Source: Bacteroidota bacterium (lineage in GTDB: Bacteria; Bacteroidota; Bacteroidia; Chitinophagales; Chitinophagaceae). Taken from it: a stretch of DNA of 6,406 nt. The stretch covers positions 1 through 6,406 of the forward strand of contig JAEVZP010000054.1 in NCBI GenBank assembly GCA_023392185.1, read 5' to 3'. Positions 1 through 4,055 of the stretch are shown piece after piece. Under the pieces are notes generated by a model. The model ran no database searches, was not told the DNA's origin, and saw only the letters and a program-made list of their open reading frames with translations. Made by a program: the position numbers and the translations under genes. How positions within the stretch are numbered: the first letter of the stretch is position 1; the number at the start of each line of letters is the position of its first letter.

Positions 1-542
1 GCCAGTAACCGGAGCACTTCCAGTTCGCGCCGGCCGAGCTTGGAGTAGGAAGCGGTTTGCTCCCGCAGGAAAGTGAGTTCTTCCAGGAGGCGATCCACCT
101 TGTGGGTATAGTGGTTGTCGGGCGTGATATGGTGTGCGATAGTCAGGGTGGCAAGGGGCTTGCCGGCTTCGTTCTGCAGGAAAATGCGGATGGCGCTCAG
201 GTGCCACTGCCATTCTTCATAGCCCAGAATGCGTACCTGCTGAAAAAAAGTAAAGGTTTCGTTTGGATCGTTGCGGGTTACAAGGTCGAGCATCTTGGGT
301 ACATATTCAGCCGCCTGTTCCGGGTTGAAGAACCGGGAATAATATTCGGGTCCCATATCCTGTAATTCCCGAAGCGTGATGTGCATTTGCCTCAGGCCTT
401 TGGAAGACATGTAGACCACGGTTCCGTCGCGGATGTCGTGGATAATGGCCACACCGGGAAGGCTTTCGAATACCGGTGCCGCCTTTAAAGCTGCTTCATA
501 AATAACCTGCTTTACAGGGTCTTGTAGCGTGGATGTCTTCAT
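1..542 (-). CDS. PAS-like/LuxR-family transcriptional regulator, C-terminus cut off by window edge
   Basis: The frame opens at ATG (540-542) and stays open to base 1, giving 180 visible residues starting MKTSTLQDPVKQ. Residues about 25-140 look like a PAS-type sensor fold (GVAIIHDIRDGTVVYMSS near residue 30, then WQWHLSAIRIF and a TLTIAHHIT strand), followed by a short helix (about 146-164). The visible part ends in LGRRELEVLRLLA (169-181, the last codon incomplete), the typical first helix of a GerE/LuxR DNA-binding domain. About 50 more residues are expected outside the window. Seen: the sequence and the helix start. Known: such proteins bind DNA as dimers through the C-terminal HTH. Inferred: it controls itself and/or the plus-strand unit upstream, because dyad repeats lie in the shared intergenic region. 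The ligand or signal cannot be read from the sequence. No phospho-acceptor receiver motif is visible, so it is not a NarL-type response regulator. Confidence 0.85.
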   Translation of the reverse strand, partial: MKTSTLQDPVKQVIYEAALKAAPVFESLPGVAIIHDIRDGTVVYMSSKGLRQMHITLRELQDMGPEYYSRFFNPEQAAEYVPKMLDLVTRNDPNETFTFFQQVRILGYEEWQWHLSAIRIFLQNEAGKPLATLTIAHHITPDNHYTHKVDRLLEELTFLREQTASYSKLGRRELEVLRLL

Positions 543-590
543 AGCAGAAAAACTAAAAAACAATAGCAATAAAAAAACGACAAATTAAGG

Positions 591-640
591 CGTTTTCCCG
601 TATCCAATACCTGCTTTCGGGTATTGGATACGGGAAAACG
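591..640. repeat. Perfect 21-bp inverted repeat with 8-nt loop
   Basis: The left arm (591-611, beginning CGTTTTCCCG) is the exact reverse complement of the right arm (620-640, ending CGGGAAAACG). The arms are separated by TGCTTTCG (612-619). The repeat starts 48 bp upstream of the regulator's ATG, so a transcript of that gene may carry it as a 5' UTR hairpin. Otherwise it may be a DNA-level operator. It could also stop plus-strand antisense transcription, but no T-run follows either arm, so a terminator role is unlikely. Confidence 0.9.
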
Positions 641-642
641 GC

Positions 643-686
643 AAATTGCGTAAAACTACGTGTGGAAAATTGCGTACTTCTACGTG
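643..686. promoter_or_regulatory. Tandem putative operator sites, CGTA-N4-TACG
   Basis: Two 20-bp copies, 643-662 and 667-686, match at 17 of 20 positions and are offset by 24 bp (AAATTGCGTA, four variable bases, then TACGTG). Each contains a perfect dyad, CGTA-AAAC-TACG (649-660) and CGTA-CTTC-TACG (673-684). A related TACGCGTA lies at 693-700. The sites end 8-22 bp upstream of the plus-strand -33 element, where an activator would sit. LuxR/GerE proteins bind short dyads as dimers, so the adjacent regulator is the natural candidate. That link is inference. Confidence 0.6.
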
Positions 687-708
687 CCGCATTACGCGTA
701 AATGGGTA

Positions 709-739
709 TTGACAATGTTTTTATATGTAAATAGGTTTG
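709..739 (+). promoter_or_regulatory. Bacteroidota-type primary sigma promoter, plus strand
   Basis: TTG at 709-711 and TAGGTTTG at 732-739 are separated by 20 nt. This fits the Bacteroidota housekeeping consensus TTG-N(about 19-21)-TAnnTTTG exactly. Transcription would start near 745, about 19 nt before the ATG at 764, with an AT-rich leader and no Shine-Dalgarno, as is usual in this phylum. It is the best promoter match in the window and points away from the LuxR-type regulator. Confidence 0.7.
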
Positions 740-763
740 CACTTTATTTATTAAATTTTTTTC

Positions 764-820
764 ATGAAAATCCTTTCTAAGTTCGCCGCTGCCGCGCTGC
801 TTACAGAAAGACGCCCGTAA
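764..820 (+). CDS. 18-residue signal-peptide-like small ORF, possible gene remnant
   Basis: The peptide reads MKILSKFAAAALLTERRP and ends at TAA 818-820. It has a basic N-terminus (K2, K6) and a hydrophobic run, FAAAALL, like the start of a Sec signal peptide, then stops abruptly. The last four codons and the stop lie inside the left arm of the hairpin at 806-853. It sits right behind a consensus promoter. Three readings are possible: a real tiny exported or membrane peptide, a leader peptide, or the first codons of a secreted-protein gene whose body was deleted up to its terminator. The sequence does not decide between them. No other plus-strand gene follows, so a leader peptide for a downstream operon is the least likely. 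Confidence 0.35.
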   Translation: MKILSKFAAAALLTERRP

Positions 821-853
821 GGTTTCGATGTTGAAATCTTACGGGCGTCTTTC
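806..853. terminator. Terminator-like hairpin, possibly bidirectional
   Basis: The arms GAAAGACGCCCGTAAG (806-821) and CTTACGGGCGTCTTTC (838-853) pair perfectly over 16 bp. Another five pairs (822-826 with 833-837, one of them G-U) leave a 6-nt loop, GATGTT. Short pyrimidine runs follow on both strands (TCTTTCCTTCC on plus, GTCTTTCTGT on minus). It can end the plus-strand unit that starts near 745, and also the minus-strand secreted-protein gene that stops 55 bp away at 909. Confidence 0.75.
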
Positions 854-908
854 CTTCCGGCGCAAATGGCGGGATTCCTCAGCCTTATAACGCCTTCAGA
901 AATACCCT

Positions 909-1679
909 TTAGGGTTTTCCGGGTTCCAGATAAGCGTGCTCCATCAGGTATTGCACAATCTGTTTGACTTGTTCGGTTTGAGGGAAATAAGGTACTGCCA
1001 GGGTCACCGTCTCATGGGCTTCCGGAAGGCGCAGCCGGCACGAACGGGCATCAGACACCGGCAAATCGGCTTCTGCCACCTGTCGGCCCTCCGGCGTAGT
1101 AATGACAATGGTTTTGTAAGATTCGTCTCCCTCGCTGTACCGGCGGATGGTGTATTGGGCAAGTACTGTGCCCCGTCGCATAACCCGATTGCCGCTCACC
1201 ACAATTCCGTCAACAGGAGGTGCCGGACGCTTGTCGCCCTGAATCCAGCCGTCTATGTCTTTGGCAATGCCGTCAAACACGTCGCGAACCGCAACCGGGC
1301 GACGCGCTTCCAGCCGGGCCAGCCGGCGCACGGCCAAAGCGTCGGGCAGCGCACCGTTTGCCAGCAGGTCGTGCTGCACAATCATGGCGGCTATCGACTG
1401 CGCATACGGAAGGGCCGGTGCAATCGGTACCAGCGTGTCCAAACCGGTGAAATACAGCACAAAACCTTCGCCCGGCTTTTGCTGTGCCTGCGCGAAGGTG
1501 TTACCCTGAAGGTTCTTAATGGCAAAGCGGGGCGCAGAAAGACTGCTGTTCAGCCGCACCATCCGGCAGTATGGGCTGCCGTCGCGGTATACCGTGCTGT
1601 CCTGATACGTTACTTTTTGAGCTGTGGCAGCCGCCGCGCAGCCGAGCAGCCCTGCCAACAGCAACAGTTTTCTGGTCAT
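909..1679 (-). CDS. Secreted protein of unknown function
   Basis: This 256-residue protein begins MTRKLLLLAGLLGC, a Sec signal peptide. The likely cut is after ATAQ (residues 18-21), the common Bacteroidota signal peptidase I site. LLGC (11-14) is an imperfect lipobox, so a lipoprotein cannot be excluded. The mature part opens with KVTYQDSTVYRDGSPYC, a beta-rich pattern common in uncharacterised Bacteroidota exported proteins, and contains GEGFVLYFTGLDTL near residue 70. An alpha-helical middle rich in Ala/Leu/Arg (about 105-135) is followed by a second beta-rich half (DGIVVSGNRVMRRGTVLAQYTIRRY). No catalytic motif was recognised. The frame extends to a TTG at 1721, but ATG at 1679 puts the signal peptide at the N-terminus and is preferred. 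The gene starts 81 bp after purS and has no clear promoter, so it may be co-transcribed with purS. Confidence 0.8.
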   Translation of the reverse strand: MTRKLLLLAGLLGCAAAATAQKVTYQDSTVYRDGSPYCRMVRLNSSLSAPRFAIKNLQGNTFAQAQQKPGEGFVLYFTGLDTLVPIAPALPYAQSIAAMIVQHDLLANGALPDALAVRRLARLEARRPVAVRDVFDGIAKDIDGWIQGDKRPAPPVDGIVVSGNRVMRRGTVLAQYTIRRYSEGDESYKTIVITTPEGRQVAEADLPVSDARSCRLRLPEAHETVTLAVPYFPQTEQVKQIVQYLMEHAYLEPGKP

Positions 1680-1684
1680 CCGAT

Positions 1685-1731
1685 CCGGTTTTAAAAACCG
1701 GTCCGCAGGGGCATTTTCCAAACGGACCGGT
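1685..1731. repeat. Overlapping inverted repeats in the purS/secreted-protein gap
   Basis: Two mutually exclusive pairings overlap here. CCGGTTTT (1685-1692) pairs with AAAACCGG (1694-1701) around a single A. ACCGGTCCG (1697-1705) pairs with CGGACCGGT (1723-1731) across 17 nt. On the minus-strand transcript these would lie just before the start codon at 1679. The second could be a hairpin in the leader or a weak terminator after purS. No T-run follows it, so its function is uncertain. Confidence 0.4.
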
Positions 1732-1760
1732 ACGGGAGAAAAGTCGGAACCGCAGCGTTC

Positions 1761-2006
1761 CTACCCTACAACAACTTCAAACGACTCCATGACCGGGTTG
1801 GCCAGGAGTTTCCGGCAGGCCTCTTCTGCTGCCGCTTTGGCTTCTTCCGGTGTGGCAGCTTCTACCTGCAGGGTAATATGCTTACCGACGCGCACGTCAG
1901 AAATGGTGCCAAGGCCGAGATTGTGCAAGCTGCCGGTTACGGCTTTTCCCTGAGGGTCGAGCAGGTCTTTGAGGGGCAGGATATTGATGCGAATGGTATG
2001 TTTCAT
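1761..2006 (-). CDS. purS: Phosphoribosylformylglycinamidine synthase subunit PurS
   Basis: An 81-residue protein, the normal length for PurS. It opens with a beta strand (MKHTIRINILPLKDLLDPQG) that carries the family's invariant LLDPQG-type segment, followed by KAVTGSLHNLGLGTISDVRVGKHITLQVE and an Ala/Glu-rich helix, EEAKAAAEEACRKLLANPVME, which ends in SFEVVV. PurS forms part of the three-protein FGAM synthase with PurL (small type) and PurQ. It helps channel ammonia from glutamine to FGAR in the fourth step of purine synthesis, in the cytoplasm. purL and purQ are not in the window. The ATG lies 42 bp after the pssA stop, so the two are probably co-transcribed. A TTTTCCGGAAAA palindrome sits in that short gap. 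Confidence 0.93.
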   Translation of the reverse strand: MKHTIRINILPLKDLLDPQGKAVTGSLHNLGLGTISDVRVGKHITLQVEAATPEEAKAAAEEACRKLLANPVMESFEVVVG

Positions 2007-2033
2007 ACAAAAAGTGTTTTAGAAGAAGAGGCA

Positions 2034-2045
2034 TTTTCCGGAAAA
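2034..2045. repeat. TTTTCCGGAAAA palindrome, copy 1
   Basis: A perfect 12-bp palindrome in the 42-bp pssA/purS gap, 3 bp past the pssA stop codon. With one mismatch the symmetry extends outward to GC/GC (2031-2048). The same core recurs at 2901-2916 and 4011-4024, always outside coding sequence. Confidence 0.6.
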
Positions 2046-2048
2046 GGC

Positions 2049-2828
2049 TTAGGCCGCCGCCGGGGTTTCAGGGGTGCTGCGCGGCGCTACCAGCGAAAGG
2101 GCCGCATACAGCAGAATGGCAAAAAGAAGGGTTCCGGCTTTCAGGAAAGGAATGGCAGCCAGCGTGGCGATGGTGAGCGCATAAGCCGGCCAGCTTTTTG
2201 CCGGATTTTTGAGGTTTTGTGCCAGCTTGAAGAAGTGAATCCGTGAAACCATCAGGTAGCACAGCAAAGCAATAAGCAGATACAACACCCACGGATTTAG
2301 CAGCGCATTGGCCAGTGCCTGCGGCCCATACAGGCTCACCAGGGGGAGCGCCGCCACGGCCAGCCCGGCAGCCGGCGTCGGCATGCCGGTAAAGCCGGCC
2401 TGTGGAGGCGCCTGATTGAATCGTGCGAGGCGCAGCGCTGCAAAAACGGCCAGTAAAAAGGCAGGTGCGGTAGCCCAAAGGCTGCTGTCCATAGCCTCCG
2501 GCTGCCGCATTTGCGCCATCCACAGCATCTTGAAGAGCATCATAGAAGGCGCAACGCCAAAGGAAACCACATCGGCGAGCGAGTCGAGGTCTTTACCAAT
2601 GGGACTGCTAACGCCCAGCGCACGGGCAGCAGCCCCATCAAGCAGGTCGAAGAAAGCAGCAGCAAAGATGAAAAGCGTGCCGATCCAGGGCTGCTCCACC
2701 GCCGGCACTTCGATAAAGTGCTCGTAGTCGGTGGTGACACTAAAGTTCTGCGCGCCCAAAACCATCGCAATGGCGCAGCAGCCGCAAAACAGATTGGCAA
2801 GGGTCAGCAGATTGGGTAGATGGCGCAT
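2049..2828 (-). CDS. pssA: CDP-diacylglycerol--serine O-phosphatidyltransferase
   Basis: This integral membrane enzyme makes phosphatidylserine from CDP-diacylglycerol and L-serine, the first step toward phosphatidylethanolamine. The protein has 259 residues from ATG 2828. It opens with RHLPNLLTLANLFCG, the usual N-terminus of this family. The CDP-alcohol phosphotransferase signature DGx2ARx8Gx3Dx3D is complete: D64-G65, A68-R69, G78, D82 and D86, with the extra Asp D61 before it. FNQAP, GMPTPAA (about 148-154) and several hydrophobic segments up to residue about 247 also fit. A polar loop of about 25 residues (26-48) separates the first two membrane segments. The frame can be extended by four codons to a TTG at 2840, but ATG 2828 matches family N-termini better. 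No decarboxylase gene (psd) is in view. purS follows closely. Confidence 0.95.
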   Translation of the reverse strand: MRHLPNLLTLANLFCGCCAIAMVLGAQNFSVTTDYEHFIEVPAVEQPWIGTLFIFAAAFFDLLDGAAARALGVSSPIGKDLDSLADVVSFGVAPSMMLFKMLWMAQMRQPEAMDSSLWATAPAFLLAVFAALRLARFNQAPPQAGFTGMPTPAAGLAVAALPLVSLYGPQALANALLNPWVLYLLIALLCYLMVSRIHFFKLAQNLKNPAKSWPAYALTIATLAAIPFLKAGTLLFAILLYAALSLVAPRSTPETPAAA

Positions 2829-2837
2829 GAGAGAGGC

Positions 2838-2845
2838 CAAAATTA
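2838..2845 (-). promoter_or_regulatory. Possible -7 element just upstream of pssA
   Basis: The minus strand reads TAATTTTG here, an exact TAnnTTTG, only 9 bp before the ATG at 2828. If used, the transcript would begin about 4-5 nt ahead of the start codon, nearly leaderless. No TTG lies at the expected -33 position (around 2864-2868), so chance occurrence is quite possible. Confidence 0.3.
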
Positions 2846-2900
2846 AAGCAGGAAAGCGGCCCGCCGCCCGAAGTGTTTTGACGGGACGGTCAGCAGCCCG

Positions 2901-2916
2901 TTTTTTCCGGAAAAAA
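2901..2916. repeat. TTTTTTCCGGAAAAAA palindrome, copy 2
   Basis: A perfect 16-bp palindrome with the same TTTTCCGGAAAA core as the copies at 2034 and 4011. It lies 72 bp upstream of the pssA ATG. A CCGG centre leaves only weak A-U pairing as RNA, so a DNA-protein site seems more likely than a terminator. Confidence 0.6.
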
Positions 2917-2984
2917 GCCTTCTTTTTGGGTTCTGAAAAGACGTGGCAGGTAGCTCCTTTCTTTCCTGAAGGAATGCTTACCGG

Positions 2985-3014
2985 AAAGCCCCTGCCGCAG
3001 GCGGCAGGGGCTTT
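2985..3014. terminator. Rho-independent terminator after the response regulator
   Basis: AAAGCCCCTGCCGC (2985-2998) and GCGGCAGGGGCTTT (3001-3014) form a GC-rich stem flanked by A and T runs, a form common in Bacteroidota. It lies 23 bp after the response-regulator stop codon on the minus strand. The symmetry makes it potentially bidirectional. Confidence 0.85.
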
Positions 3015-3037
3015 GGATTGTTTTTGGAGTGACTTCT

Positions 3038-3751
3038 TTAACTGGCGCTGGCCTCCGGAACCACCAGGCGGAAACCGTTGCCGTGGATATTGACAATCTC
3101 TACTGTTGGGTCGAGGCGCAGGTATTTACGCAGCTTCGCGATATAAACGTCCATGGAGCGACCGTTAAAATAGGTGTCCGAACCCCAGATGCGTTTCAGC
3201 GCGGCTTCGCGGGGCAGCAGGTCGTTTTTATATTCGGCCAGCATCGTCAGCAGCTCGCTTTCTTTGGGCGAAAGAGTAAAGCTCTGATCACCGATCTGCA
3301 GGTTGCGCAGGCGGGAGTTGAACCGGAAATTACCCAGGTTCCACTCAGTCACAGCGTGTTTCTTTTCTTCCAGCTCGCTATTGCGCTTGAGCACCACACG
3401 GATTTTGTGCAGCAGGATTTCCGAGTCAAAAGGTTTGGTGATATAATCGTCTGCACCCAGCTTGTAGCCGCGCATAATATCTTCCTTCATGCCTTTGGCG
3501 GAAAGAAAGAAAAGCGGCACGTCGGGGTCTACATTTCGGATTTCTTCGGCCAGGGTAAAGCCGTCCATGTTGGGCATCATGACGTCGAGCAGGCAGATGT
3601 CAAACTTTTTGCGGCGGAAGGCAGCCAGCCCCAGAATGCCGTCGCGGGCAAGTTCTACCTCGTAGTCATTGAGCTCCAGATAATTTTTGAGGACCTGTCC
3701 CAAAGAAGCATCGTCTTCTACGAGCAGAATCTGGTTTTTTTCGTTTTCCAT
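3038..3751 (-). CDS. OmpR/PhoB-family response regulator (RprY-like)
   Basis: A two-component DNA-binding regulator of 237 residues, the full family length. The receiver domain (about 7-122) has the acidic pocket E12-D13-D14, phospho-acceptor D56 in LLDVMMPNMDG, switch residue S84 (FFLSAK), Y103 and K106-P107 in GADDYITKPF. The winged-helix domain (about 136-232) shows TLSPKESELLTML, REAALKRIWG, the recognition-helix stretch GRSMDVYIAKLRKYL and the wing IVNIHGNGFRLV. The KEDIxxGxxxGADDYITKPF block resembles Bacteroidota RprY-type regulators. No histidine kinase is next to it, so the partner is unknown and it appears as a single-gene unit with its own promoter candidate and terminator. It lacks the PglZ-like extension of PorX, so it should not be taken for the known T9SS regulator despite the neighbouring T9SS genes. 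Confidence 0.95.
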   Translation of the reverse strand: MENEKNQILLVEDDASLGQVLKNYLELNDYEVELARDGILGLAAFRRKKFDICLLDVMMPNMDGFTLAEEIRNVDPDVPLFFLSAKGMKEDIMRGYKLGADDYITKPFDSEILLHKIRVVLKRNSELEEKKHAVTEWNLGNFRFNSRLRNLQIGDQSFTLSPKESELLTMLAEYKNDLLPREAALKRIWGSDTYFNGRSMDVYIAKLRKYLRLDPTVEIVNIHGNGFRLVVPEASAS

Positions 3752-3792
3752 AAAAATTTGAAGATGCGCGTGGAGCGTTTTAAAGTTGAAAA

Positions 3793-3823
3793 CAAATAAA
3801 GGTTAGAAAGTTCCAAAAATCAA
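3793..3823 (-). promoter_or_regulatory. Candidate promoter of the response regulator
   Basis: On the minus strand TTG (complement of 3821-3823, within TTTTG) lies 20 nt before TTTATTTG (complement of 3793-3800), one mismatch from TAnnTTTG. Transcription would start about 35 nt before the ATG at 3751. The -33 box overlaps the AAAACCGGTTTT palindrome (3822-3833), a place where a bound protein could block or help RNA polymerase. Confidence 0.45.
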
Positions 3824-3833
3824 AACCGGTTTT
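3822..3833. repeat. AAAACCGGTTTT palindrome overlapping the -33 box
   Basis: A perfect 12-bp palindrome. The same half-sites occur in the reverse arrangement at 1685-1701 (CCGGTTTT, A, AAAACCGG). The overlap with the putative -33 element of the response-regulator promoter makes it an operator candidate; autoregulation is a guess. Confidence 0.45.
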
Positions 3834-4010
3834 AAGGGAAATTTCCGGAATCCGGCCAGCGCCGGAAGGCGGGGCCGGCTGCAAGTTAGTCTTCCAAAAG
3901 CGGGCAACCGGCGCGGAAATCTTCCCGCTGCTGCAAATACCTTAAAAAATATGCCTCCTACCAGGTCCCCTCTCCTTCCAACCGTCCGTTTTCCCTCAAA
4001 TCATACCCGC

Positions 4011-4024
4011 ATTTTCCGGAAAAT
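4011..4024. repeat. ATTTTCCGGAAAAT palindrome, copy 3
   Basis: A perfect 14-bp palindrome with the same core as the intergenic copies at 2034 and 2901. It lies downstream of the PorP/SprF stop codon. Its role is unknown. Confidence 0.6.
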
Positions 4025-4055
4025 CTGCCTTCCTGCTCCCCTGAATCCTGCCCCC

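Larger units (their letters stand above)
543..908. other. 366-bp intergenic region between the LuxR-type regulator and a secreted-protein gene
   Basis: This AT-rich stretch holds, in order, a perfect inverted repeat (591-640), two direct repeats with internal dyads (643-686), a plus-strand promoter (709-739), an 18-codon ORF (764-820) and a terminator-like hairpin (806-853). Bases 854-908 show nothing recognisable. A minus-strand promoter for the regulator is not clear. The best -7 candidate is TTAATTTG (complement of 581-588), one mismatch from TAnnTTTG. Its nearest TTG (complement of 605-607) is only 16 nt away and lies inside the inverted repeat. Confidence 0.7.
2829..3037. other. 209-bp gap between response regulator and pssA
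   Basis: The gap contains the response-regulator terminator (2985-3014), a 16-bp TTTTTTCCGGAAAAAA palindrome (2901-2916) and the -7-like box next to pssA. No ORF is supported. The pssA promoter is expected here, but I find no full TTG/TAnnTTTG pair. Confidence 0.6.
3752..4055. other. 304-bp gap between the PorP/SprF gene and the response regulator
   Basis: It holds the regulator's candidate promoter and palindrome near 3793-3833, and a 6-bp GC stem TCCGGC-CAGC-GCCGGA (3851-3866) that could be a weak terminator for the adhesin/PorP pair. ATTTTCCGGAAAAT lies at 4011-4024, 31 bp past the PorP stop. The pyrimidine-rich part, about 3950-4050, has no supported ORF. Confidence 0.6.

Noticed and set aside
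57..365. Plus-strand ORF of 102 codons opposite the LuxR-type regulator
   Set aside because: It is antisense to a frame with clear PAS/LuxR features, and its translation shows no domain or signal. It is a shadow frame.
643..700. CRISPR-like or iteron array
   Set aside because: Only two good copies, 20 bp each with a 4-bp gap, and no cas or replication gene nearby. The dyads fit regulator sites better.
936..1694. Long plus-strand ORF of 252 codons
   Set aside because: Antisense to the secreted-protein gene, which has a proper signal peptide. The plus-strand product is Arg/His/Gln-rich with no recognisable fold, typical of a shadow in GC-rich DNA.
1680..1721. N-terminal extension of the secreted protein to TTG 1721
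   Set aside because: The extension (ENAPADRFLKPDR) would put 14 polar residues before the signal peptide, and it overlaps inverted repeats. ATG 1679 is the natural start.
2829..2840. TTG start for pssA four codons upstream
   Set aside because: Family members typically begin just before RHxPNLLTLxNLFCG, which fits ATG 2828.
3038..3751. Response regulator as PorX, the known T9SS regulator
   Set aside because: PorX is about twice as long and has a PglZ-like domain. This protein ends with an ordinary OmpR-type winged helix.
3029..3799. Long plus-strand ORF of 256 codons
   Set aside because: Exactly opposite the response regulator, whose motifs are complete. It also starts near the terminator and has no promoter.
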